The notes beneath the pieces were generated by a model that saw only the letters and a program-made list of their open reading frames with translations, ran no database searches and had not been told where the DNA came from. A DNA stretch of 64,000 bases from Telluribacter roseus. Its GTDB lineage: Bacteria > Bacteroidota > Bacteroidia > Cytophagales > Spirosomataceae. Below are positions 51,526-60,482 of the stretch, in pieces. Position numbers and translations under genes: made by a program. Each line of letters begins with the position of its first letter. The first letter of the stretch is position 1. Location: contig NZ_JAFEUV020000007.1 in assembly GCF_017355915.2 (NCBI RefSeq), forward strand, positions 248,001 through 312,000. Reading direction: 5' to 3'.

Positions 51526-52506
51526 TTAGCTGAGCTTGATAGCCTTACCTCCTAAGCGCCTGCTTTCCTGTGCGGCGTTGATAAAAGTAAAGATTTCAAT
51601 GGTCTCTTTGGGGGAAACGGGTGGTTGGCCGGTTTCGAAGAACGTGACAATCTCCTTGACGAGTGGCTCGTAGGTCGAGAAGGGGCCAAGCGGAGCAATG
51701 CCTTTTTCACCAAAGGCTGTTCCGGCGATACTGGAGGCTCCCTTCCGGATGGCGCGTACGGTGCCGATACGGTCCCCATCCCATACCCCTACGACCATAT
51801 CCGTACCGTCGGTATAGGTACGAGCTACGCTCTTACAACCTGTCCCCATGACGGTATAGAGCATCTCGATCCCGTGGATGGCATACCACGCCAGGTCCAG
51901 GTGATTTTTATCAATTTCGGCAGGAGTGTATACATCAGCGCCGGTCACCGTACCAATGGATCCCCCCACTACCTTCTGCACATTGGCATCAAACCGCAGG
52001 GCGGAAGAAGTGAATAAGGGGGTATTGTACTGTTCGGCCGCCCTGAAAATAGCCCTGGTAGCTTCCAGAGAAGGCGCAATGGGCTTATCTATGAATACAC
52101 GTTTTCCGGCTTTAAATACGGGTAGGGCCTGCTCCAGATGGGGGCGGCCGTCGTTACTTTCCAGCAGCACTACATCCACCTTTTGCAGCAAATCCTCAAT
52201 AGAATCCACAATCTCTACGCCCTGTTCCTGTACCGCCTTGATGATATTGGGCTTCATCTTCAGGGCTGAGGCGATGTCCTTACTGCCGTGCGGGTAGGCA
52301 GCTACTACCTGATAGCCCCTCATATCGGCTCCCCCGGCGTTGATCATCTTGGTAAAAACTTCGCTATGGGAGGTATCCAGACCTATGACACCTACTCTTT
52401 TCCCCGCGGCGACTGCATAATCATTGCCGAAGACAGTTTCGGGGGTAATGAGGCTCAGGCCCGTCCCGGCCAGGATCCCTGTCTGTAAAAAACTACGTCT
52501 GTTCAT
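51526..52506 (-). CDS. Gfo/Idh/MocA family oxidoreductase with Tat-like signal
   Basis: A 326-residue NAD(P)-dependent oxidoreductase. The ATG at 52506 gives MNRRSFLQTGILAGTGLSL, a Tat-type signal (NRRSFLQ), so it is probably exported folded with its cofactor. The Rossmann domain follows (KRVGVIGLDTSHSEVF), then VFIDKPIAPS in place of the classical EKP motif, where the Lys contacts the nicotinamide. AWYAIHGIEMLYTVMG carries the likely catalytic His. The C-terminal alpha/beta domain is complete. Many Bacteroidota PULs encode such exported enzymes, some acting as glycosidases through an oxidation step. It lies 285 bp downstream of the SusD gene, beyond that gene's terminator. Confidence 0.88.
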   Translation of the reverse strand: MNRRSFLQTGILAGTGLSLITPETVFGNDYAVAAGKRVGVIGLDTSHSEVFTKMINAGGADMRGYQVVAAYPHGSKDIASALKMKPNIIKAVQEQGVEIVDSIEDLLQKVDVVLLESNDGRPHLEQALPVFKAGKRVFIDKPIAPSLEATRAIFRAAEQYNTPLFTSSALRFDANVQKVVGGSIGTVTGADVYTPAEIDKNHLDLAWYAIHGIEMLYTVMGTGCKSVARTYTDGTDMVVGVWDGDRIGTVRAIRKGASSIAGTAFGEKGIAPLGPFSTYEPLVKEIVTFFETGQPPVSPKETIEIFTFINAAQESRRLGGKAIKLS

Positions 52507-52744
52507 TAAAAAAGGGTTAGTAATTAACAATACTTTATTTTTCAGAGTACATCCAGTCGACATGGAACAGTCTCCGTCCGGACTCCGGATCTGTGAATAT
52601 AGGGTAAAGGTGATGAAAGCCTGAAATTGATTTAGTGGCGGCCACTATCGCCTTCCAACCGGGTCTGGGTTAAGGACTTTGCCAGCCGGCATTTCTGCAC
52701 ATCCGACTAACTTACAGCCGGGCTACGACTACCCCGGCGAGAAT

Positions 52745-52777
52745 AAAAAGCACCCCAGCCATGGTAGACTGGGGTGC
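52745..52777 (-). terminator. Rho-independent terminator after SusD
   Basis: Perfect 9-bp arms GCACCCCAG (52750-52758) and CTGGGGTGC (52769-52777), loop 10 nt. On the minus strand CTTTTTATTC follows. It closes the sigma-linked susCD unit. Confidence 0.8.
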
Positions 52778-52791
52778 CCTGGAAGGAAAGA

Positions 52792-54393
52792 TTAATAATT
52801 GGGATTCTGAGCAATAGAACCGCCCGAACGGTCGATCTCTACCTGCGGAACGGGGAATACTTCGCTCTTCCCTTTGGTAAAGTTAGCCCCCTTACCATTG
52901 GAGAAGGGAAGTTTAGAGAAAGCGTTCATGGTTTCAACCAGGGTATTCCAGCGGATCAGATCAAAGAGTCGGTGGTACTCCATAGCCAGCTCCACGCGGC
53001 GCTCGTGACGTACCGCCTTACGTAGGTCATCGGTGGGCTTCACGTCGGGAAGTTCCTTATCCGCAACCTTCAGTACGCGCGACACGGCCTCCACGTCTTT
53101 AGGAGTCGAATTGGCCGCTCTCTGGCGTACCATGTTGATGTAGCTGGCAGCTTCCTCTTTGCTTCCACCACTCTCGATCAGAGCCTCCGCGTACATAAGC
53201 AGTACATCCGCGTAGCGAATGGGATGGTACGTCCAGGCGTCATTGCCCCATCCCTGCCCCCGGCGGGATTCGGGTAAGTAACTTTTTCTGTTATGATACC
53301 CCGTGTTAGCATAGGTAGAGAAGTCAAGTACTTCCGTCGTACCATTCAGCCGGGGGAATACATCCCCTTCCTCAATAATGGTAAACAGCAGACGAGGATC
53401 CCCCTCCTCAAACTCATTGACCAGATCCTGCGTAGGCATATCAAAGCCCCAGCCACCGGTGGCTCCCCGGGGTGAGGTGTAGACCGGCGTAGTACTACCG
53501 TAGATGGGTACGGCAGGTACATCCCCCATGATGATTGAGAATACAGCTTCCTTGGTCTTGTAGCCGTGCTCCAGGAAAATTTCCTGGTACTCCGGGTGCA
53601 GGGCAAACGCATTGGAATCGATTACCTTTTTAGCGGCATCTCTGGCCTTGGCAAACAGAGCCGTATCATCCTTGGCGAAGAAAAGATAGGTACGGGCCAG
53701 TAGCGCCCAGGCAGCCTCTTTGGTGGCTCGGCCCAGTTCGGCAGGTTGCATGGAGGTCGCCGAAAGCATATCGGGATCATTGGCAACGGCCAGGAGCTCC
53801 TTCTCCACAAATTCAAAAACTTCCCTGCTGGTCGCCCGGTTCAGCTTGGTACGATCATCCACGGTCAGCGTCGTGGTGATCAGCGGTACGCCTCCAAATA
53901 CCTTAGTCAGCTCAAAATAGAACATAGCCCGCAGGAAACGGATCTCGGCCAGGTACCGGTTCCTGAGGTTGTCAGAAAGCGGAGCACCACTGGCATCAAT
54001 CAGGTTGGCCTCCGGCAAGCGTTCCAGCGCCACATTGCAGTTCCCGATGGCAGCGTAGCAGGCAGCCCAGTAGCCGGAGAGGGTTTCGTTGGAGGAGAGG
54101 GCTCTTCCGTAGCCCAGGTCCGTCACGAACGGACGGTCACCGGCGTCAGAGCCTCCTTTGTCGCTATCGTCGGTGGCCATGTTTCCCAGTTCGGCCCGGG
54201 CAGCTTCGTACCCCCAGAAGTTGTAGAAGCCGCGGTAACAGGTAACCAGTGATTTGAAAGCTGCATCAGGAGAGTTATAAAAGGTCTGGTCGGTAAGGTT
54301 GCCCGGCGGCGTATGGTCCAGGAAATCTTCCGAACAGGATGTTCCCATCAGGGTCAGGAAGGATACGAACAGTAGGGTTGATAATTTTTTCAT
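52792..54393 (-). CDS. SusD/RagB-type binding lipoprotein
   Basis: A 533-residue SusD homologue. The lipobox is LMGTSC with Cys20. The SusD marks are YLAEIRFLRAMFYFELTKVFGGVPLI and LRKAVRHERRVELAMEYHRLFDLIRW, with YADVLLMYAEALIESGG between them, and the protein ends FPVPQVEIDRSGGSIAQNPNY. It follows its STN-type SusC partner by 46 bp. Confidence 0.95.
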   Translation of the reverse strand: MKKLSTLLFVSFLTLMGTSCSEDFLDHTPPGNLTDQTFYNSPDAAFKSLVTCYRGFYNFWGYEAARAELGNMATDDSDKGGSDAGDRPFVTDLGYGRALSSNETLSGYWAACYAAIGNCNVALERLPEANLIDASGAPLSDNLRNRYLAEIRFLRAMFYFELTKVFGGVPLITTTLTVDDRTKLNRATSREVFEFVEKELLAVANDPDMLSATSMQPAELGRATKEAAWALLARTYLFFAKDDTALFAKARDAAKKVIDSNAFALHPEYQEIFLEHGYKTKEAVFSIIMGDVPAVPIYGSTTPVYTSPRGATGGWGFDMPTQDLVNEFEEGDPRLLFTIIEEGDVFPRLNGTTEVLDFSTYANTGYHNRKSYLPESRRGQGWGNDAWTYHPIRYADVLLMYAEALIESGGSKEEAASYINMVRQRAANSTPKDVEAVSRVLKVADKELPDVKPTDDLRKAVRHERRVELAMEYHRLFDLIRWNTLVETMNAFSKLPFSNGKGANFTKGKSEVFPVPQVEIDRSGGSIAQNPNY

Positions 54394-54439
54394 AATCTTA
54401 TTTCAAGTTAAGAATGACTCAATTCGTTGATAGCCGGGC

Positions 54440-57400
54440 TTAGAAATTGGCGTTGATACCAAACATCCAGGTGCGGGCTTGCGGGAAGTACCCCTGATCA
54501 ATCCCCATCAGCTTCGGATCAGTGGATCCCATCTCCGGGTCCAGGCCCGAGTACTTGGTGAGTGTAAACAGGTTTTGTGACCCTACATACACCCTTACCC
54601 GCTGGATCTTAGCCTTGTCCAGAACGCTGGCCGGTATGGTGTACCCGAGCTGCAGATTCTTCATACGCATATAGGAACCGTCCTCAATGAAGTAGTCAGA
54701 CACATTGGTGTTCAGGGCGGCATTCTGCGAGATCTTATAGTACTCGTTGGTAGTACCTGGGCCATTCCAGGCTTTCTCGAGGAAGCCTTTGGGAGCATTG
54801 TACCAGCCGGTACCCGCTTCGGTATCGTAGCGCAGGATGTTCATGACATCATTGCCCTGTGAGCCCTGCAGGAAGGCACTGATATCAAAGCCTTTGTAGC
54901 TGGCATTCAGGGTCAGGCCGTAGATAAAGTCCGGCCAGGGATTACCGATAAGGGTACGGTCATCGGCATTCAGTACATTGTCGCCATTGATATCCTTAAA
55001 GCGAATATCACCGGGGGTAGAAAGACCTTTCTGTGGACTACTATTTACTTCATCCTGGGTCTGAAAGATACCATCCGTGAGCCATCCGTAGTAGTAGCCA
55101 ACGGGCATTCCCTCTTCGGTTTTAGTGAAGACCTGACCCAGGTGGGCGGTAGCATGGATGGGCTCGCCACCTCCCAGGGTAAGTACCTCGTTCCGGAAGG
55201 TAGACAGCGTAGCTCGTACACCATAGGTGAAGCCTCTGATGGAATTATCATAGCCCAGCGCAAACTCCCAGCCTTTATTCACCATCTTACCCGCGTTGGA
55301 CCAGGGGAAGTTGGGGTAGCCTAGCGTAGTAGGCAGGGGCACGATCAGGAGCATGTTGTCGATCTCCTTATTGAAGTAGTCAACCGTCAGGTTTACCTTA
55401 TTTTCAAACAGCCCTACATCCAGACCCACATCCGTCTGCTTGGACGTTTCCCACTGCAGGATGGGGTTCCCGATGCTTGTTCTTCCTGCTCCCAGGTAGC
55501 CCGTGGTATTGTTACCAAACAGGTAGCGGCCGTTGTTGCCGTAGGTAGACAGGTACGCTCCGTTACCCACGTTCTGGTTACCTATCAATCCATAGCTCGC
55601 TCTCAGCTTACCCTCCGACAGCCACTTCAGCCCAGCGTCTTTTACAAAGTTTTCGTTGGTGAAATTCCAGGCGGCCGATACCGACGGGAAGGTGCCCCAG
55701 CGGTAGTCTTGGGCAAAGCGCGAAGTACCGTCTCTACGGATGTTAGCCGCCACGACATAGCGACCAGCGTAGCTGTAGGTAACCCGCCCAAAGTACGAGT
55801 TGAGCGCGTTGGAGTAGGTATAGCCCGATGCTCCGGGATTGATCGTAGCCGCGTTGATGATCCGCATATCGACATCGTTATTCACGATCCCCTGCTTGGA
55901 AGCGCCATACTCAAGTCCCCTGGTTTGCTCGGCTGACGTACCGGCCAAAGCCGTTACGTGATGATCCCCCCATACCTGGTTGTACGACAGGGTATTTTCC
56001 CACAGGAAGTAATTGGACCAGTAGGAGTAGTTGCTCACGGTATTGAACACGCTGTAATCGTAGCCGTTGAGGTGGTACTGGGGGGTAAAGCCTTTGGAAA
56101 GTCCCCGGTGAATATCCAGACCGAAGTTGCTGCGGAAGCGCAGCGGCTCAATGATCTTGATTTCGAGGTTGGCGCCCCCTTTCAGGCTTATCCCTTCCCA
56201 GACGCTCTGGCGCATGCGCTCAATCTGCGCTACCGGGTTGGGCTTGTTGGTATAGAGTACACCGGCGTACTGCGAGAAGGGGTTACTGGCGTCGTACCCG
56301 TTCATGATCGTCTGGTAGAACGAAGGGATGTTGGTCAGGTTGTTACGATAGACCGGCGTAATAGGGTCGGCGGTCATCGCACTGAATATAGTACCCGAGA
56401 AGGGATTGTTCTCGTTAATGTTGCGACGGCTTTCGTAGATGACAGCCATGTTAGAGCCCAGCCTTACCCGATCACTGATATCTGAGGTTATGTTGTTGCG
56501 CCAGGAAATACGGCTGTAGTCAGATCCGCGTACGATCCCTTTCTGATCCATGTAACCCAGTGAGGAGGCAAAGTCCACCTTTTTGCTTCCACCCGACACG
56601 GAGATATTGTAGTTCTGGATGGGGGCATTGTACTGGGTGATGTGCTTCCACCAGTCGGTACCACCGGCACCGGTGTTGGCTTCCACAAACCGCAGGGCCT
56701 CAGCCTTCATGGCATCCGTTATGGGTAAAGCGGCGCCTACGGCCTGGGCGGCCCGGTTCTTATAGGTAATGAATTCTTCGGCGTTGAGCATGTAAGGGCG
56801 CTTCCAGGGCGACTGAAAACCGTAGTAGCTGTCGAAAGACACGTTCATAACCTCCCGCTTGGCTCCCTTCTTGGTCGTGATCATCACCAGACCGTTCGAA
56901 GCCCGTGATCCGTAAATAGCCGCCGCCGAAGCATCCTTATGGATGTCCATGGTTTCGATATCGTTGGGGTTTAGCCAGCCAATGCTACTCTGCGGCAGTC
57001 CATCCACGATGTACAGGGGTTCGTTGGAGTTGTTGATCGAGCCAATACCCCGTATCCTGACTACCCCCATTGAGCCGGGGCTACCGCTGCTTTGGGTGAC
57101 CATCACACCCGCGGCTTTGCCCTGCAGGGCATCCGAGGCTGAACGCAGGGGCATATTACTAATCTCGCTTCCTTCAATGGAGGATACGGCTCCCGTCACG
57201 TCTTTCTTGGTCACCGTTCCATACCCCACTACCACCACTTCCGAAAGAGATTTGGAATCCAGGGATAGTTTGATGTCAATGATGGAGCGGTTATTAACCG
57301 GCACTTCCGTAGACAGGTACCCGATGAATGAAACCACAAGGGTAGCATTCTCAGGTACTTCTGTCAGTGAGTACCGTCCCTCGTTATCGGTGGTAGTACC

Positions 57401-57979
57401 TTTACCCGTATTCTTCACCACGACACTGGCACCCGGCAGGGCCTCACCGGTAGCAGCATCCGTAATCGTACCAGATATGGACAGGGCTGTCTGGGCTGTA
57501 GTACCTTTAGCCGTAGTAGCCAGCAGTAAAGGCGTTGCACCACCGGTTCGGCGGGCCAGGGCATTTTCTTCAACACGAACAGCCTGGGGTACCTTAGGGT
57601 CTGTTTTGGGCTGGATGCCTGATTCTTCGGCACCTTCTCCTTTATGATAGATCACATAAAAGTTTTCGCGAAGCTGCTTAAATGAAAGATTATTAGGCTC
57701 CAGCATGTGCTTAAGCGACTGCTCAAGGGATAATTTCCGGACAGCCTCTTTGACTGTCTTACCATGTACATGGGTAGAATTGTACAGAAAGGAGACGTTA
57801 AACTGCTTTTCCAGCTCTTTTAGTTTGGTCTCCAGGGACCTGACGAGCGGCTGTTTGGGGAGCTTTTGGTTTTGACTTCCCCGGTTGGCCTGCAACGGAG
57901 AAGCCTGCTTTGCCCTTGCTGTAATCATACAATTACAACAAAGCATAAGAATGCTTAACGTAAAGATAAATCGTTTCAT
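54440..57979 (-). CDS. SusC-type TonB-linked receptor with N-terminal STN domain
   Basis: An 1179-residue SusC homologue; start taken at the ATG at 57979 rather than the TTG at 57985. A signal peptide (MKRFIFTLSILMLCCNCMITARA) is followed by an STN domain (about residues 45-115: LETKLKELEKQFNVSFLYNS, LSLEQSLKHMLEPNNLSF), a Pro- and Lys-containing linker, the carboxypeptidase-regulatory-like domain (ISGTITDAATGEALPGASV), the plug (LSEVVVVGYGTVTKKDVTGAV) and the barrel ending ARTWMFGINANF. The STN domain is the part that signals ligand occupancy to a FecR anti-sigma factor; the FecR and ECF sigma genes lie directly upstream on the same strand. This is the only one of the four SusC proteins here with an STN domain. 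Confidence 0.96.
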   Translation of the reverse strand: MKRFIFTLSILMLCCNCMITARAKQASPLQANRGSQNQKLPKQPLVRSLETKLKELEKQFNVSFLYNSTHVHGKTVKEAVRKLSLEQSLKHMLEPNNLSFKQLRENFYVIYHKGEGAEESGIQPKTDPKVPQAVRVEENALARRTGGATPLLLATTAKGTTAQTALSISGTITDAATGEALPGASVVVKNTGKGTTTDNEGRYSLTEVPENATLVVSFIGYLSTEVPVNNRSIIDIKLSLDSKSLSEVVVVGYGTVTKKDVTGAVSSIEGSEISNMPLRSASDALQGKAAGVMVTQSSGSPGSMGVVRIRGIGSINNSNEPLYIVDGLPQSSIGWLNPNDIETMDIHKDASAAAIYGSRASNGLVMITTKKGAKREVMNVSFDSYYGFQSPWKRPYMLNAEEFITYKNRAAQAVGAALPITDAMKAEALRFVEANTGAGGTDWWKHITQYNAPIQNYNISVSGGSKKVDFASSLGYMDQKGIVRGSDYSRISWRNNITSDISDRVRLGSNMAVIYESRRNINENNPFSGTIFSAMTADPITPVYRNNLTNIPSFYQTIMNGYDASNPFSQYAGVLYTNKPNPVAQIERMRQSVWEGISLKGGANLEIKIIEPLRFRSNFGLDIHRGLSKGFTPQYHLNGYDYSVFNTVSNYSYWSNYFLWENTLSYNQVWGDHHVTALAGTSAEQTRGLEYGASKQGIVNNDVDMRIINAATINPGASGYTYSNALNSYFGRVTYSYAGRYVVAANIRRDGTSRFAQDYRWGTFPSVSAAWNFTNENFVKDAGLKWLSEGKLRASYGLIGNQNVGNGAYLSTYGNNGRYLFGNNTTGYLGAGRTSIGNPILQWETSKQTDVGLDVGLFENKVNLTVDYFNKEIDNMLLIVPLPTTLGYPNFPWSNAGKMVNKGWEFALGYDNSIRGFTYGVRATLSTFRNEVLTLGGGEPIHATAHLGQVFTKTEEGMPVGYYYGWLTDGIFQTQDEVNSSPQKGLSTPGDIRFKDINGDNVLNADDRTLIGNPWPDFIYGLTLNASYKGFDISAFLQGSQGNDVMNILRYDTEAGTGWYNAPKGFLEKAWNGPGTTNEYYKISQNAALNTNVSDYFIEDGSYMRMKNLQLGYTIPASVLDKAKIQRVRVYVGSQNLFTLTKYSGLDPEMGSTDPKLMGIDQGYFPQARTWMFGINANF

Positions 57980-58595
57980 AGGCAATGGTTACAATAAAGG
58001 TTTGGAATAAGTGGCTTGTTTTCTCGGCTGGTACTAATCAATTCTGCCTTCTAGTACTACAGTACCTTTTCCTTTTGCTTACCGCCATCTTTACGTTAAC
58101 TTTTTAATAATTTTTTTCTGCATGCTTCATATTTAAGAAGTATCCGCAGAACACTTCAGTATTTTATTGATAAAGAAGTACCCCATCCTCAGCTTCTGAG
58201 ATTAACCATGACAAAGAAGCCATTACTTTATATATACATTTATAAAGTAATCGCAGTAGTACCTTTACCCAAGTCAATGAAGAGGAAGTTAATAAATGCT
58301 GAAGCTGATAATCAGGTAGCTGATGTTACACGTAGTGTAAGAGTAGGCAAATTACTAAAGTATATGAATGACACCAGGACAGGTACTTACCCAGGGTGCA
58401 TCTGGCATCAGTAAGGTACTTGCCGGGTCAACAGGGGTAGGGAAGTTAAGATTAGGAACCGAGACAGAGCTGCTTCGGGGTCTATCAGCCAGAAGATCGA
58501 ATGAAACGCTCGCATATATACGCCACCAGTAAGACAGGTTACAACAGTTCCGGTGTAACAGCATCAACAAGAGCTTAATAATCCTATACAGAAAA
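57980..58595. other. Intergenic region between FecR and STN-SusC genes
   Basis: A 616-bp gap that should hold the sigma-dependent promoter of the susCD unit near 57990-58100. It contains a 15-bp dyad TTACACGTAGTGTAA at 58326-58340. Two short frames here look spurious. I could not define the ECF promoter by eye. Confidence 0.5.
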
Positions 58596-59579
58596 TCAGG
58601 GTTGTTTGTCAGTAAGATAAATTGTCTTCTCTTCCTGCCTGATCGTGAGATTACAGGTAGAAGCGATTCCTTCCAGTAGAATACTCACATCATCCATGGG
58701 AACGGCTCCGGATACCTGTCTCTGCAGCAGCGCAGGATTGTCAGCTACTACTTCCAGGCCGTACGTCTCGGCGAGCATTTCTGATATTTCTTTCAGGGAG
58801 GTATTTTTCAGCACCAGCCGGTGATCCGTCCAGGACGAATACAGAGAGGGATCTACCTGTTTATGCACGTACCTGGACGGTTCAGAAGCAAACTGGACTA
58901 ACTCACCCGGCTTAAGGAGTAGCGTATCTTTTTTCAGGTTACACTGTACTTTCCCTTCGTTCAGTACCACCCGCTTGCCGGACGCCCGGTTGGTGACCAG
59001 AAACTGGGTACCCAGTACATCCACGCTAAAGTCAGGGGTCGTATTAACCCGGAACTTCCGATGGTCCCGGGTATGAACTACTTTGAAGAAAGCTTCTCCT
59101 TTGAGCTGTACCTCCCGCAGTAGATCCCCCTCCCAGTCAGCGGCGTATACTAATTCAGAATTACCGTTCAGAACTACCTCCGTCCCATCGGGTAGAACAA
59201 ACGTTTTAATTTCGCCAAAGTCCGTCGTCACCTGTACAAGGCTACTACTCTGGTAATAGTGATAGATACCTATTGACCCGAGTAGTATACCAACAAACAC
59301 CGCCGCTACCCAATACCAGCGGGTAAATATACCCGACGCCGGTAGAGGCTTAACAGGCACCTGAGACTCCTCAGCGGGCTCCGAAAGATCAATGGAAGTA
59401 GTAATGTTACTCAATAGCTTCACCTCCAGGGCTGACAAGGCCGCCTCAGACAGTTGATCAGTGAAGTTGGGGTGATCGGCCGGAGCGGCATACCATTGAT
59501 CCAACTCCGCCGACTCCTCCTCGGTAGCCTGGCCGGTACTCTGTCGTTCCAGTAAATAGTTCAATCGTTCTTTCGTCAT
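58596..59579 (-). CDS. FecR family anti-sigma factor
   Basis: A 327-residue inner-membrane regulator. The N-terminal cytoplasmic anti-sigma region (residues 1-85: MTKERLNYLLERQSTGQATEEE) precedes one transmembrane helix (about 90-110, WYWVAAVFVGILLGSIGIYHY). The periplasmic FecR domain follows (TTDFGEIKTFVLPDGTEVVLNGNS, then LKGEAFFKVVHTRDHRKFRV and VDVLGTQFLVTNR), with a C-terminal STN-contact domain (LKNTSLKEISEMLAETYGLEVV). It should hold the ECF sigma factor inactive until the STN-SusC receptor binds its ligand. It lies 86 bp downstream of the sigma gene. Confidence 0.94.
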   Translation of the reverse strand: MTKERLNYLLERQSTGQATEEESAELDQWYAAPADHPNFTDQLSEAALSALEVKLLSNITTSIDLSEPAEESQVPVKPLPASGIFTRWYWVAAVFVGILLGSIGIYHYYQSSSLVQVTTDFGEIKTFVLPDGTEVVLNGNSELVYAADWEGDLLREVQLKGEAFFKVVHTRDHRKFRVNTTPDFSVDVLGTQFLVTNRASGKRVVLNEGKVQCNLKKDTLLLKPGELVQFASEPSRYVHKQVDPSLYSSWTDHRLVLKNTSLKEISEMLAETYGLEVVADNPALLQRQVSGAVPMDDVSILLEGIASTCNLTIRQEEKTIYLTDKQP

Positions 59580-59665
59580 TGATCTTTCAGGACCTATTGG
59601 ATAGCTTGTTGTTATATACTAGTAACGTTACGAAGCCTACTCCGCCAAAAAATTCAAAATTAAGT

Positions 59666-60238
59666 TTAAATGGTAAGGGTATGTACCCATACCAGCAGGG
59701 CCGCTACAAAGTCTTTCAGGCTCTGTCGGAGTAGCTTCAGGGCTTTTCCCATTTGTTTCTCAACCGTATCCAACGGTATATTTAACTGATCGGCTATTTC
59801 CTTGTAGGTGTAGTTTTCTTTCCGGCTAAGGAGGTACACCTTCTTCAGCTTTTCCGGAAGGTGCTCAATGCTTTTTTCCAGGGCAGCCGCCAGTTCCTCG
59901 TAGTAGATCGTGTCTTCGATGAAATTCTGTTCAGGAGTAGCGGTATGATTCAGAGAATCCAGATAGGCTTCTTTGACCTTTCGGGAACGGATGAAATTAT
60001 AGATACTGAATTTCAGAGCTCCCTGCAGGTAGGCTTCCAGGGTGGTAGTAATCTCGAGCGTGTCTCTCTTAGACCAGATGTACACAAAAAGGTCTTGAAT
60101 GACCTCTTCAGAGTCCTCCCGGGACAGGAGCCTCCGATAGGCCGTATTATACAGCCTGCGCCAGTACTTTCGGTATAATTCCTCAAAAGCCTCCCGGTCT
60201 CCCTCCTTCAAACGGGCGAGAGCCTGTACATCATCCAT
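59666..60238 (-). CDS. ECF RNA polymerase sigma factor
   Basis: A 190-residue extracytoplasmic-function sigma factor. Region 2 (about residues 12-80) contains FEELYRKYWRRLYNTAYRRL and SEEVIQDLFVYIWSKR. Region 4 (about 120-175) contains LPEKLKKVYLLSRKENYTYKEIADQL and VEKQMGKALKLLRQSL, the HTH that reads the -35 box. It belongs to the FecI-like group typical of Bacteroidota PULs. It is followed by the FecR gene and then by the STN-type susCD genes, so those genes are its likely targets. No autoregulatory promoter could be recognised by eye. Confidence 0.95.
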   Translation of the reverse strand: MDDVQALARLKEGDREAFEELYRKYWRRLYNTAYRRLLSREDSEEVIQDLFVYIWSKRDTLEITTTLEAYLQGALKFSIYNFIRSRKVKEAYLDSLNHTATPEQNFIEDTIYYEELAAALEKSIEHLPEKLKKVYLLSRKENYTYKEIADQLNIPLDTVEKQMGKALKLLRQSLKDFVAALLVWVHTLTI

Positions 60239-60391
60239 ATGGGAGGCCAGCTTATTTATGATACCTGATTTTTAGAATGAACGTCCATCATCCTGAAAAG
60301 AAGCGGCAAAGTAAGCGATTCTAATGTAATAATTTACAGGCGCATGTGTAACGCATACAAAGTCAAACAGGTGCTTATAGACCAAGAAAAC

Positions 60392-60447
60392 AAAATAAGC
60401 TACCGGGTACAGACAGCAGTTTTTTAAACATGCCTGCCCCCGGTAGC
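60392..60447 (-). terminator. Stem-loop terminator after RND adaptor gene
   Basis: GCTACCGGG (60399-60407) and CCCGGTAGC (60439-60447) pair perfectly around a 31-nt loop. On the minus strand TTATTTTG follows the stem. It ends the metal-efflux operon, 36 bp past the adaptor stop. Confidence 0.65.
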
Positions 60448-60482
60448 CTATACTAATCAGATCCTTAACCGTTACCTCACCA

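Noticed and set aside
56943-57647. A 234-residue plus-strand frame opposite the STN-SusC gene
   Set aside because: It is Ser/Thr/Pro-rich, lacks domains and mirrors the sense codon pattern.
58208-58570. Two short frames in the FecR-SusC gap (58208-58414 plus, 58355-58570 minus)
   Set aside because: They overlap on opposite strands, have low-complexity or Cys/Ser-rich sequence and no promoter or recognisable domain.
59632-59641. GTAACGTTAC palindrome between the sigma and FecR genes as a regulatory site
   Set aside because: Only 10 bp, inside an operon gap, with no related copy near the SusC promoter region.
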